Shown here one piece after another: positions 10,403 through 21,525 of a DNA stretch of 64,000 nucleotides (position 1 is the stretch's first letter; every line of letters starts with the position of its first letter). A program made the translations under genes and the position numbers. Source of the DNA: Didymella arachidicola. Its lineage: Eukaryota > Ascomycota > Dothideomycetes > Pleosporales > Didymellaceae. The notes beneath the pieces were generated by a model that was not told the origin of the DNA, searched no databases, and saw nothing but the letters and a program-made list of their open reading frames with translations. The DNA lies in NCBI GenBank assembly GCA_016630955.3, contig CM049991.1, forward strand, positions 1,550,001 through 1,614,000, read 5' to 3'.

Positions 10403-13400
10403 ACTGAGCGCGTTTCTTCGATGAAAATGTGGGATAGTATTGTACGACGCAACCCCTTTTGACGCGCAATCGTGAATGCGCAGGGGCGGGATTCGGTGGA
10501 GGGAGGGCTTAAAATGAGACGCTGGAGTCGTGAAAGAAAGGAAGGAGAAACACGAGCCCTGTAAGTGGTTGGTTGCTGAACAAAGGATAAGGAAAGCGCG
10601 ACTGCGACAATGGGTGTTGTTGAAGGGATGAGGCTGGGTGGTGAGGTAAGAGCTACCCGCGAAGCTCAGCCAGAGGTCGTCCACAAGCGGTTAGCTCATG
10701 CCAAGCCTTACATTCAGCTTTTGCTCCAGATCCCTCCCCAAACACCACTAGTTCTATCAGTTGAAGAGCATGACCATGTTTGATACCAACATGCTGTCCC
10801 CGTGTAATATGTTCAATGTGTTTCTGAGAGCTGGGTGAAAAAGGCCTTTGCCACCGCAAGACTGATCTGGCTCCAATAACGGTCCTGACGACCTGCAAAG
10901 GACTCCTTCCGTGAGGAACGAGGAACATGGCGACAATCCTGGCTCTCTAGCGCCTGTCAGAAAATTGCAACTCGACAGTATATTTTACACGCAGCACCAT
11001 CGCGCCCTTGCCAGTACCACCTGAAGAGCCGCCAATGCCATCCTGTATCGCCCTGAATAGTCAAGCCGGGGATCATGGGGTGTGGACGTAGATGTTTCAA
11101 CCCTGCCCATCAGCTACTACAGCGTCCGCCATTTCTCTCAACGATACTACGACATGAGCTTCCTTACCTCGCCTCTACTTGATACATGGGCAGGAAGACT
11201 GTTATTCAGCTCAGAAGATGAAAGCCTACAACACAGTCACATTGTATGGATACCACAATTTTGGTTGACCATGCTTCATCGTAATAGTGGTGGATTGTGC
11301 TCCCGCCATCTCCGGTTGTCCTTTCCAACAATCAGTGTCGTACGCGCTTCACATCTGTTGCACTGGACTGTGACTCCACGAGACGGCCATTCAGCAAGCT
11401 CTTCACCTTGCTATTTGCACTGGCGTGATGACGCCTCACTTTCGGCGCTGGTGATCGTCGCCATTGACCTTGATTGCACTCCGGTAGTGACCGATAGGTG
11501 TTTGTCACCATAGAGTGCGTGGTATCCCGCGACTATCTCGTTGCAGCGAAATCTCCGATCCCTAGCTGAGAGCTAACACAAGTAGCACCGGCTCATATCA
11601 CCATCGAGGAGCATCTACGCTCTCGGCGGCTCGAAGCTCAATCAGAGATCAAGTTTCATGTCATAGCGTCCACAGAGTTTCATCACAGTTTACGAGCAGA
11701 CGAAAACCTCCGGGTCGACACGAACTGCCCAGGGGTTGTGTGATCTGCGGCCAGGTCCACTGTGGATTTTGGAATCCTTTGTTGCAAGATAGGTGATTCG
11801 TAGGCACTTTTCACGCGCCGTGCCGTCCTCCCATTCCGTACCAAACGGTGAGGACCAAACTTTGCAAACCCACGCTAGGATGATCCTTCTAGTGATCACA
11901 AGATGAAATTCCACGTTCTGTTCATCATCCGCTCACCGCTGCGCGTTTAGTGCAGAGTTTTGCTTGGCTGCTGGCGGGAGCAGAAGAACTGCGCGGTGAA
12001 GGACTCGTCTAAGCTGTCATGTGCAACACCAAGCTGCAATGTTGCAGAGATAGAATCTGGGGCTAGCGCCATGTCAAAAGCGGTTACCTGTGCAGCCATA
12101 CCACACAGTCGTTGCTTTGGGTTTGTGCATACACGCACGCACAAACACCCCAAGTCGATACATCACAGTCAGTGCATGCGCATCGCAACGGCTTCCACGC
12201 TTCCCTATCTCATCAGCATTGCACCTACAGAAGAAAACGTCGCGACAGAGAAGTCTACTTGCATGGTGGAGAAGGATCCTTGAGTCTCCTGCAAGTCCTT
12301 TCAATCCCCATGTCTGATCCTGACCAGTGATCGCATTCTAGGGCGATGCTGGATGCCTATTGGTAGAAGATATCCTCCAGACTGCCTTGATCAGGCATGG
12401 TCTGATCACATGACTGAAATGGTATGCGGGAGGTGGAGAGAATGGCACACTGGTGAGGACCAATGACCTTGCAAAGACAGGTCAGAGAGACTGGTGGCTT
12501 GTGCGCAACCTGGATAGTGGGACGCACTTGTTATAATCGCCGTCCTCTCCCCGACTGAGCACTGAAACTGTTGAGGTAAAGCAGGTAGATTTTCTCCTTT
12601 CCAGTTCTCACGGAGAGAAGCACTTTTTGCGAGTTTTTTTCGTGGGCTTGCGACGGCTTTGATGTGTTGTCAAGTGGCGAAGTGTAGATCGGTGCTCAGC
12701 CTCACCCCGCTGCAGCTAAGAGTTTTATACCTGCACCTAGCCACACTTTCAGCTACTATGGACGGTGGCTCCGGCTCGACATAAAACAAGCATGGCGAAT
12801 ACATTTCCTCCTGCATCTCGTGGTGATGCATCGTAATGGTTACGAGAATAGCAGCCGGCAGTATGCAAAGGCGTCATTATCGCTCCACGGGCTCCATAGA
12901 AAGCCTATGACTCTTGTGCAAGACAAACAAGCCGCCTCTCACGCTACGCGGCCTGCTTGATCCGTCAAACTTGCCATGCCGCAAGGAGTCTTCGAAGGCC
13001 TTGACGGTGTAGGGTTCCCAATGGGCCCGGGCTATTGACCGTTCGAATAAGTGGGCTGCATCGATCTGTTTGTGGTGTATTGCTCATGCCGCAAAATGTA
13101 TTCAGGCGAGCGATCTGATCGTCGCACATCGACCAATGGGTCCAAAGTACATTGCAAGCTGAAAGATGAAGTTGTTTGGGCAGGAAACGAAGTCTACGCA
13201 GGTAGTCGGCCCACCTAAGTCTTCCGCTCGCTGGGTTTCTTATCTCAGCTCTTGACTAGAACCGCCTCCACGTGAAGCATTTCAGCAATGAGCTCACAAC
13301 CCAGAAGGCCCCAATGGGGCTGTTGTTGGGTTCGCAACGGCATTGATGGTGGGCGTAAACGAAGGGTAGGGTCAGCCGAGGAACCAATAAGGCTCTGCGC

Positions 13401-14391
13401 TTACAGCCGCCGCGCAAGAACTCGCTGCGAATCGTCACCCACCATCAGGCTCCGAACGGGCGACTGGCTGCGCATTGTCCTCAAGCCTCCACCCGTTTCT
13501 CAAGCGCAAGCGCCCGTAACTGAACCAAGAATGCTTTCCGGACCGGGGTCAGCACAAGTGAGCAATGACCAGCCATGCCATCGTTGGGGGATGCCTTGCG
13601 CGTGCGCTTGTCGCGAAAGGATACATATCGACGCCCTGCTCACCCCGCGTATTCCTCGAAAAGGCTGAGATCCAGTGAACCCTGACGAACAAGCTTACAA
13701 TCTATTGCTTCCTCCTGCGTGTAAACGAGCGATCCCTTGGATAAGCAGCGAGACTGGCCTTGGACTTTAAAGAGGGCCGACTCGTGCAGCCCCATTGCGG
13801 CGACGGTGAATTGAATCCCCACACCTGGACGGCAGACCCTGAGGGACAAGACGGGACGCGTGAGCCCGTGCAAGGATACGGATATAATATCAGTCGCTAT
13901 CCTCGCCGCTGCTTGTACGCTTCGCTGTCGATTCTCGTCTGAAACTTACAGTACCCTTGCACAGCCCCGTCTTGATCGGGCTTTGCCGAAGCAGCGCCAC
14001 ACCTTCGGTGGCGCCGAAGAGCAGCAAGAATCCACCAAAACCAACTTCGAATAAGCGGTCGCTGCGTTATACATTATTTCTGGATGACTTATATCATTTG
14101 ACTCTCATCTGACTACCCTGGACTCTAACGATTTCGCCACTTCCGTTCCGCCAAAGTAGACTACCCGCAGTCACCCGCTCACCAACCGTCTGACAGAAGA
14201 CACCCGAGCTGGATACTGTTGACGGTCCCGAGTTTTCAATCGTCCCGGCAACTCGAAACACTCGATCCCCCTGCATCGATGGGCCCTTTTTCTACGAGTT
14301 TCACAGCCTGATAAGCACATGCCTCCATGAGGTACCCACAGTACACAAAGATTCGCAACGCACGCAGTCGGGTCACACAAGCCTACCCGAC
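10403..14391. other. gene-poor span, nothing recognised
   Basis: About 4 kb. It begins with the promoter of the THO1-like gene and ends with the leader of the large methyltransferase-domain gene. The longest frames (for example around 11082-11513 and 13288-13668, both plus) lack family signatures and have composition unlike the neighbouring real genes. No repeat or RNA gene was recognised by eye. Small or fast-evolving genes with several introns could be hidden here. Confidence 0.55.
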
Positions 14392-17300
14392 ATGGCTCCC
14401 TATAAGTCACAGTACGGACCTCCGCGGAGAATGGAGGACAAACCGCCTACCACCCGGTTGCCAAAACGATCAATCACGCCTACCACCATCACATCTCAGC
14501 TCCCCACTGCCAGCAGCCAGGCCAAGCTGCAAAAGAGGAGGCCCTCGCATGAGGATCCAGCGCAGTCAGAAAGAACACTACCGAATCAGAGAGACCTTAC
14601 CCGCAAAGTCAGCTCGCGCCAGCCACCTAGCGCAACCGGACCTTCCACCATTCCAGCTCCAGGGTTTGCATCTTACAAAATAAGGTCGACCACTTCCTCA
14701 TCTCGATTACCTAAGCTCGAAGTACCTTCGAACACTCGGACACCATCTTTAGTCTCTGGATCATCGGCATCAACGATTGAGAGCCCACGGACGAATGTTC
14801 TCAAAAGGAAACAACCTAATGTAGGGGTCGCAGGTAGTCGACACGCCTTACGCACCCGAGACGATTCGATGTCTTCTCAAGAAGGTGGCCCACGAGCCGA
14901 TGCCAACATCTCGAAATTTAAAGACCCGTTCGTCACTGATGCTGTTTTTGGCATCTCTCTTCCGCCATCGTCCAACATCCTGGCCCCCTCGAATCCGGAA
15001 ATTGAGTCGCCGCAACATACCCTGTACGACGAGATCAGTCCCTTGGACATCTACCCTGTTCTCACACCGCACTATGCTACCTCAGCAACACCTTCAACGC
15101 GTTATGCGGAGTCTCCAGGCGCGTTCAGTATCTCATCGACTGCAACATCTATGACATCGTATTCTCCAGCGACGGCAATTTCAAAATCCGCATACAGGAT
15201 CAGACAAGTCAGTCCTCTAGAGAGCCGTCCACCAGTCAGCAGGCATCGAGCACCTGAGGAGCCCAGCATCCGTACGACGCATGGGTTGTCGACAGTCCGT
15301 GAGTCGTCCACGTCTTCTTCTTCAGCGTCCACCGTCGTGGCTGAGACGGGCAAGGTAGACGTCAAGAAGCAGCTGCCCGCGGTGCCACAAAGTCCACCAG
15401 TGATAAGACCCACCCCAATAGAGCCGACAAAAGCTCGCATCCAGCCTGTTCCTGAGCTTGCCCACCTAGCTGATCCATCTCCTGTATCGCCACCAAGTTC
15501 GAGACGCCCATCGAGACCAAGCAGAGATGGAACCCCTGAGATTCATGGACTTCGCGACCCATCACCCATCATCCAGAGCAACATGGCCAGTTTTCCTACT
15601 CACCACAGACGCACAAGCTCCGCCGAGTCAAGGTTTGCATCCCTGTCTGTCGCACGATCTCGAATGGCTGTTCCGATCAAGCCGTCGTCACGCAATCCTT
15701 CTCCTGTACCTACATCAAGTATTCCACACTCGTCTAGCGCACTGAAGCGAGGAACGACACCGGACGGTCCAAAGCAAAGCGACACACGACGCGCTAGTAC
15801 GTTGCCAGCTCCGGCCCCAGCTCCAAGTCCAAGCAAACGGTTCGGTATCTTCTCTCGACGCACCAAGACGGACCCAGCGCCGCATCCTAGTAAATCAGAA
15901 AGCAAGCTTGTGCGCAAGGGACCAGCAGCAGGTACCGGCCATGAGGGTTATGGACGACATGCTTCTAGAGGCAGAAGCAGCAGCTCAATCGGCGCCAGCA
16001 TTGGACGCTCAGCTAGCGCAGGCACGACAACAGAAAGCTTGACCCAAACTCCTTCGACTCGCAAAAGTAGCATGACCAGCACGACTAGCGGGGAGATGGA
16101 TGACTTCTTCCTCAATAGGCTTAATCCTGTGATTCTGCGAGGAGCCGGCAGCAGTTCGGAACTCACACGCAGTCCGGAACCGATGAGCAGTAGTGCCAGT
16201 CTCGATGTCTCGCATCGTATCAAGCAACCAATGGGGAACACGACAAGTATTACGGCTGAGCCTGCTAATACAAAGATCCAACCCAGGCTCCTACCCTCAG
16301 CAATGCCAAACACCATGCGCAGTGCATCGCCAGCAAAGAAGATCTTAAGTAGACCATCCGAGAGCGACGATGACTCGAAGAGATCCTTCTTGCCCACGTT
16401 GGCGTCGAGGCGCACGTCGCGCACGATCAAACCCACAGAGGGCTCTCTCAGTCGCACAAGGAGTCGTAGCATTTCCAAGACACGCAAGGACTCCGCAAAT
16501 GATGAGGGTGGCTGGCTTCGGTCATCAAAGAAAAGCAAGGCCGATAAGGAAAAGGAGCGCTCGAAGCCTTCGAAGTGGAACTTCTTCTCCCGCGCACATG
16601 CAGCGCCCAGAGTGGAGACACCGGCCATACAGGAAGCTAAAGCCACCAGCCCCGGGCCTGGTTCACGATCTGTTGCGCACTATGCGTACATGGACCCGCA
16701 GTCCAGCCTCAATATGGATGACATTGAGCAGCTGATGAGGGAAGCAGCCGGCAACACCGATACCGAAAGCGTTCTCTCTGACAACGACTCTACGCGGAAG
16801 GAGCGCATGCAGTCAATACTTTTGCCGCCTAAGCCTATCCTGTCCGCTTTTGCACCGCCGTCTCGTCCTGCGTCTCCTAAAGTTGTTCTGCGGTCGGACC
16901 AATCGCCGCAGCGGTATGCCAGCCCTACGGCCAGTACCGGTGTGCAGCCTGTACCCGAGTCTTCACCAAGACATTCGCAAGCTGGCACAATCTTCGATCT
17001 ATCGCCGCCGTCATCTCCGGTGACGCAGTCTGCTGCGCATGATGCAGCTGCCCCAGAGCTCGCACCAGCTGCTGTCGCCTTCGAACTGCCGGAGCAAGCA
17101 AGCGCCCCTGCTGCGGCCATGCCTCCAGCAGCAACCGTAGCTTCAAGTCCGCCTCCTCGACCCAGTCGCCTGCCACAAGTTGGTCGCATTCCTCAAGTCA
17201 TCTCCACCCGTGGAAAGCCCCGCAAACCTTCCTCCCGATCCTTCTCGCGACCATTCGTTACAGAACAGCCCCAATCTCGTTCGGTAGCACCGCCACGCAC

Positions 17301-19101
17301 ATCTTTTGACTCTATTGGCTCAGTTGTGGCGACTGCTGGTCCTGTCGAATCATTTCCAATCTTGCAGGGTCTTGGTGCGCTTTCACATGGATCAGCTATC
17401 GCGACTATTACTCCATCCTTTGATGAGTCTCGTCAGAGCGAATTCTTCAAGTTTCCACCCCGCAAGGACTCTGAGGTCTCATATTCGAGCAGCTCAGGTG
17501 TTTGGAGCTTTGCTCCTGTTGCTGGCACTGCGGTCATACCCACCGCGGATGCTCCCTTGTCAGATGATGAACTATGGAATGAGTACGACGACCTGCTTGA
17601 CCAAGTTGTCTCTCCCGGCGGTACGATTAGGAAAGTACCATCCCGTCGGCTAGACCCTTCCCTCCAGCCACCATCGCTTAACCACAAGGCATCGTGTGTA
17701 TCAGTCCTTTCTGGAACCTCAGAGATGGGAGCCTCGGTGTCTTCCGTTCATATTCGCCGCTCTCGCCTGCTTGCAGCTCTATATGCTTCCCAGTCTCCAA
17801 CATCATCCATGGCTCTGTCCGATGTCATCAACGATTATAGCGACCGCAAGCTGAGTGTCGTCGACTCTACCACTGGGCGTCTGAGTCTGCCTCTGAGTCC
17901 CAGCTTACCGACTGTCTCAGCTCAGAGACCCTCCATTCGTACTAGCCTGCCTACTTCCATATCCGCCGGCGACAGGCTGTCGAAGGCGACCGTAACCTCG
18001 CAATCAGACAAGGACCGTAACAGCACTAGCGCGCCCCGCTATCGAGATACACGGCTCATGGACTTTGCTGAAGCTCAAGCTTTCGGTCACGCATCCATGA
18101 CTGACCTCCGTTTTGGTGCTCTCATGACAAGCAAGTGGCTGTCATTCGGGCGTGTACTGTTCAGCCCTGTACACTTCCAGCTAAAAGATGTCAACGAAGA
18201 CCGCGTGCTTGTCATCGATGGCACAGGCAAAGACTGGTCATTCTACTGCGCTCTCACGTATGAGAAAGCAGCCGTTTACGACCTTGGTCCTGCTCCATCA
18301 ACACCTCCTGCGAGCGACAGAAGGTCTGCGCTGCCCAACCACCGCCACATCCGCCACACCTCCCTTACTGACCCATTACCGTACCCTCAGAACTTCTTTG
18401 CATGCGTTGTTCTGCGTTTCCCCTCGGCGCAGCCCTCGTCTACTCAGAAGTTCTTGTTGTCAGAAGCCAAACGAGTCCTTCGACCCGGTGGATACCTCGA
18501 GTTCAGCGTGCTTGACTTGGATCTTGTCAACATGGGCAACTGTGCTCGTCGCGCTGTGCGACAGCTGAAGATGGATATCCACCGCGTGGATGACAGCATC
18601 TCGCTCCGCAATATCAGTGATGAGATCGTTGCCGGCCTCGCTCGCAAGCGCTTTGTCGAGTGCAAGTCCTGCGTCGTTGGTGTGCCGGTCGCCGGCAACT
18701 TGCCCAGCCCTACCGACCTCAATCATCCAATAAGAAAGAACAGCACATCCAGCTCCCGCAAACGTGCTGACAGCAACCTCAACTCTGCCACTTTGCCAAA
18801 ATTCGAGCCGTCGTTCTCCGACCTTCTCAAAACTTCAAACCCTTCCGAGTCCACAGACAAGGGCATCGCCGATAAGGTCGCGCGTGTCGGACGCTGGTGG
18901 TACTCCCGCTGCTACGAGAGCATTGTACTACCTGATGGCGAAGGGCCAGATGCCGCGCTGTCGAGCGACCTTCTCAAGAACAGCATCTGGCGCGACAGCA
19001 AGCTCATCAGCGAATGCGAGGAGATGGGCACCACATTTCGCATGCTCATCGGCTACGCGCAGAAGCCCGAGGTTAGCCTCAGGCGCCATGTCAGCGTCTA
19101 A
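14392..19101 (+). CDS. 1569-residue disordered protein with C-terminal methyltransferase-like domain
   Basis: One uninterrupted exon from ATG 14392 to TAA 19099-19101. Roughly the first 1200 residues are low complexity, rich in Ser, Pro, Thr, Arg and Ala with many SP/TP sites and basic patches, so they are probably disordered and phosphorylated. From about residue 1220 a folded region starts ('LMDFAEAQAFGHASMTDLRF'). It carries a Rossmann-type motif I ('VLVIDGTGKDW'), a strand ending in Asp ('AAVYDLGP'), and the class I methyltransferase signature 'AKRVLRPGGYLEFSVLDLDL'. It ends with a C-terminal segment 'GRWWYSRCYESIV'. Motif I lacks the full GxGxG glycines, so catalysis is uncertain. It may be a methyltransferase or a scaffold that kept the fold. 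Substrate unknown. No N-terminal targeting signal is visible. Confidence 0.85.
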   Translation: MAPYKSQYGPPRRMEDKPPTTRLPKRSITPTTITSQLPTASSQAKLQKRRPSHEDPAQSERTLPNQRDLTRKVSSRQPPSATGPSTIPAPGFASYKIRSTTSSSRLPKLEVPSNTRTPSLVSGSSASTIESPRTNVLKRKQPNVGVAGSRHALRTRDDSMSSQEGGPRADANISKFKDPFVTDAVFGISLPPSSNILAPSNPEIESPQHTLYDEISPLDIYPVLTPHYATSATPSTRYAESPGAFSISSTATSMTSYSPATAISKSAYRIRQVSPLESRPPVSRHRAPEEPSIRTTHGLSTVRESSTSSSSASTVVAETGKVDVKKQLPAVPQSPPVIRPTPIEPTKARIQPVPELAHLADPSPVSPPSSRRPSRPSRDGTPEIHGLRDPSPIIQSNMASFPTHHRRTSSAESRFASLSVARSRMAVPIKPSSRNPSPVPTSSIPHSSSALKRGTTPDGPKQSDTRRASTLPAPAPAPSPSKRFGIFSRRTKTDPAPHPSKSESKLVRKGPAAGTGHEGYGRHASRGRSSSSIGASIGRSASAGTTTESLTQTPSTRKSSMTSTTSGEMDDFFLNRLNPVILRGAGSSSELTRSPEPMSSSASLDVSHRIKQPMGNTTSITAEPANTKIQPRLLPSAMPNTMRSASPAKKILSRPSESDDDSKRSFLPTLASRRTSRTIKPTEGSLSRTRSRSISKTRKDSANDEGGWLRSSKKSKADKEKERSKPSKWNFFSRAHAAPRVETPAIQEAKATSPGPGSRSVAHYAYMDPQSSLNMDDIEQLMREAAGNTDTESVLSDNDSTRKERMQSILLPPKPILSAFAPPSRPASPKVVLRSDQSPQRYASPTASTGVQPVPESSPRHSQAGTIFDLSPPSSPVTQSAAHDAAAPELAPAAVAFELPEQASAPAAAMPPAATVASSPPPRPSRLPQVGRIPQVISTRGKPRKPSSRSFSRPFVTEQPQSRSVAPPRTSFDSIGSVVATAGPVESFPILQGLGALSHGSAIATITPSFDESRQSEFFKFPPRKDSEVSYSSSSGVWSFAPVAGTAVIPTADAPLSDDELWNEYDDLLDQVVSPGGTIRKVPSRRLDPSLQPPSLNHKASCVSVLSGTSEMGASVSSVHIRRSRLLAALYASQSPTSSMALSDVINDYSDRKLSVVDSTTGRLSLPLSPSLPTVSAQRPSIRTSLPTSISAGDRLSKATVTSQSDKDRNSTSAPRYRDTRLMDFAEAQAFGHASMTDLRFGALMTSKWLSFGRVLFSPVHFQLKDVNEDRVLVIDGTGKDWSFYCALTYEKAAVYDLGPAPSTPPASDRRSALPNHRHIRHTSLTDPLPYPQNFFACVVLRFPSAQPSSTQKFLLSEAKRVLRPGGYLEFSVLDLDLVNMGNCARRAVRQLKMDIHRVDDSISLRNISDEIVAGLARKRFVECKSCVVGVPVAGNLPSPTDLNHPIRKNSTSSSRKRADSNLNSATLPKFEPSFSDLLKTSNPSESTDKGIADKVARVGRWWYSRCYESIVLPDGEGPDAALSSDLLKNSIWRDSKLISECEEMGTTFRMLIGYAQKPEVSLRRHVSV

Positions 19102-19922
19102 TTTTTCAAATACTCTTTCTAAACACTACGAGCTGCGCTCCAACCGTCCTGGAGACAGACCTTGGCAACACGACTTTGTAATTGGGCTTTGTTTTGATTT
19201 CATGGAGTTGTATTGCGTTCAAGCGTTGTTCTTGTTTTTCTTTATACCCTCGTTGCATAGCGATTGCATGACATTGTACAGCATCACTACAGCTCAATGG
19301 CGCGAGCCCAGCATCATCACGACAACATTATGTAATCTACCTGGCCGAGTTCGACATGCTGGCAATGGACAAACAAAGGGACTGCGACTCTCAAGATACC
19401 CTGATGAGAATTATACGTTTAATGTAGATATGAGAATGACTGCAACGACAATATGGATTCTTCACACTCGTAGTGTCGTATTCTGAACGAGACCTTCGTC
19501 ATCAAGCGCAAATATGCATGAAGCTTGTCTTTCTTGCTCATTGCTTGACCACCGGTCTTCGTCACCATACCAGTGCCTCCTTCGTTCATTGCAGCCGCCA
19601 ACGTCGCCAAATGGATCTTATGCCAGGGAGTCAAGAGCCAAGGACCGTGCTTTGGTGACATGGTGGAGTTAGAGGGGCGTCGGTTTAGTGTTTCGTCGCT
19701 GGGAATATCTGTAGCAGAATTTGTGTAAACGAATTCTCTCACTTGGGCAAAAGGCAAAGCCATCTTCACCTGGACTTCTGAACCTGGCGCCACTTGGCCT
19801 GGACTTCTCTCCGCTACGCAGTCCCTAAAAGGGCCAAAACTACCCAAATACATCCCCACACAACAACATAGCCAACCAACAATATCCCCACACAGCAATC
19901 TCGCCGGAGATACATCACTAAG
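19102..19922. other. intergenic, no gene seen
   Basis: Downstream UTR of the methyltransferase-domain gene, then non-coding sequence. The last 100 bases before 19923 are A/C-rich with few G, resembling a fungal 5' leader for the decayed gene that follows. Confidence 0.5.
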
Positions 19923-20649
19923 ATGGATCGGGAGGCTGAAGAGGCCCGCAGAGCGATTGATGAGTGGAATTAATGGTTCAAAGCATTTGAAGAGGGACAA
20001 CTACGACCCATGAACGAACCTAGGCCAGCACGCAACCCAGCACGCGGTTTCCCAGAACGTCCTACTCCAGCACGACCCGTGTCGGCACCCGAAGACTCCT
20101 CAACAGGCCAGTCACTTCGTGCAGCCTCCAAAAGCTCATATCTCGCCTGGGCCCATGTCGTCTATGTCATTCTGGCTGACGCCGCCAACACCGACGTATT
20201 CAGAGGCGATTTTCGTCCCGAGGTGGAGAGGTTCCTTGGGGATTTTGATTAACTTCCCAAACTTCTGCAGCAGGAGCAGTGGATGACTGGCGACGCGATG
20301 GAGCGTTTGGTGCAGGTCATCATGGGCCTTGCCCTGAGCTCCAGCATCAGACATCAGTCGAACACCCGCTCTCATTGAATGCAAGCTGTAGCACAACGTT
20401 TTGGAAGACAGCTCTTAGACCGTCACTCGGAGCCAACAATGTTGCACGTTTCGACTTTTCTGGCGGCGAACTTGAGAGACATGGTGCGCGACTTCAACAA
20501 CGCAACCGCCATAAGGCTCAGCGAGAAACGCAAGCGACAAGATGATCGGGGGGACAGGGCAAGCGCCGCAATTTTTGAGAGAAGAATGGGGTATCGACAA
20601 AAATGGCGATGATGATTACGCTTGGTGGTTTGAGCGTCCCAAAGACTAG
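19923..20649 (+). pseudogene. decayed gene with three in-frame stops and a frameshift
   Basis: From ATG 19923 one frame reads as a continuous hydrophilic protein but is interrupted by TAA at 19971, TAA at 20250 and TGA at 20376. Coding-like sequence resumes in the same frame after each stop. After a run of six G (20548-20553) the coding-like reading moves to the next frame and ends at TAG 20647-20649 ('DDDYAWWFERPKD'). Bridging these breaks would give a protein of roughly 240 residues. Visible pieces include 'SSYLAWAHVVYVILADA' and 'FRPEVERFLGDF'. I recognise no family. Each stop can be explained by one C-to-T change (CAA to TAA twice, CGA to TGA once), with one inserted G in the run. An A/C-rich leader precedes it. 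Introns do not explain the stops, since no fitting donor or acceptor flanks them. Confidence 0.6.
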
Positions 20650-20869
20650 AGTACAATCGAGACATAGCAAAAAACAATGATTTTTCGACATCTCTATCAT
20701 GGTGCGTGAGTGACCTGCTACACTCACAACTGACGCTTCTTCGCTACTGCATTATGCGCTTGTACTAATCATACAGCCTGCTATTGTGGAGCTAATGTCA
20801 AAGTTATGAACGTAACACCGCCAGCGTGAGAAGGGGTATGGTGAGCCGATAGTTTGCACGTCATCAAAG

Positions 20870-20910
20870 TGTACAATATTGAGACGCTGGCGGCGTCTCG
20901 ATATTGTACA
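20870..20910. repeat. near-perfect inverted repeat (hairpin)
   Basis: The left arm 20870-20887 and right arm 20893-20910 are reverse complements except at one position (T at 20880 against G at 20900), around a 5-base centre. This gives an 18-bp stem. Outer bases are tgtacaatatt and atattgtaca. It sits between the decayed gene and the small ORF at 20966. It could be a terminator-like hairpin, a protein-binding palindrome or the relic of a tiny inverted-repeat element. The sequence alone does not decide. Confidence 0.85.
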
Positions 20911-20965
20911 TGGCGCAAGCTTGCAGCAGAGAGCCCGTACAAACTCTGGTCACTCGATCAGTGCG

Positions 20966-21283
20966 ATGTTCCGTAGCAAAGAGCCAGTGCAGCGACCTCC
21001 CGTTCAGACTATGGCCGACCACAAACCAGATCAAAGGAATAAACGCATCCATACCCAAGACCTATGTGACTTCATCTCCGCGTTGCAAGCGAAGATCTAT
21101 AAAGACAAAATCCGGCTCCAGACTGAGATGCAGCAACACAAGCAGGCGTTGACGAATGTGGAGTCACTGCAATATGAGGTGCGGCACGATCGATGGAGTG
21201 TTTGGACGTGTCTACGTTGCGGACAGAGGCTTCGAGGTCTCGACAGGCACCGTGAGCGAACTGGAGAGCTTATGCATGTATAG
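20966..21283 (+). CDS. small hypothetical protein with CxxC motif
   Basis: ATG 20966 to TAG 21281-21283 gives 105 residues. The N-terminus is basic. A long amphipathic helix-like stretch follows ('ALQAKIYKDKIRLQTEMQQH'), then 'WTCLRCGQRLRGLDRHRER', where two Cys and a later His could bind zinc, although a full C2H2 spacing is not present. I recognise no family. It lies just after the hairpin in an island with two broken genes. It may be a small lineage-specific gene or a fragment, and the composition looks more coding-like than the random frames around it. Confidence 0.4.
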   Translation: MFRSKEPVQRPPVQTMADHKPDQRNKRIHTQDLCDFISALQAKIYKDKIRLQTEMQQHKQALTNVESLQYEVRHDRWSVWTCLRCGQRLRGLDRHRERTGELMHV

Positions 21284-21525
21284 TCAAATGTCTAAAATGA
21301 AGATTCTGACCCGACAGGTCGTACTCGACAACTAATTCTAAGGCCACCCTTGGGCCTTAATGCCAGACTACATCGCAATCCTGGAAGAAGGAATCTAGTC
21401 TTAGACGGGTATGGCACAGTTTTGCTACAGTACCTCATCAAGCCCGAGGGTTAAATTGTTGTTCCTGCTTCAAACACACAGTCTAATTTCTTCAGTCCAC
21501 TCCTACGTCCACGACAACTGCAATT

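Noticed and set aside
11082..11513. 143-residue plus-strand ORF
   Set aside because: It starts at GTG, has no motif, and its composition resembles the surrounding non-coding DNA.
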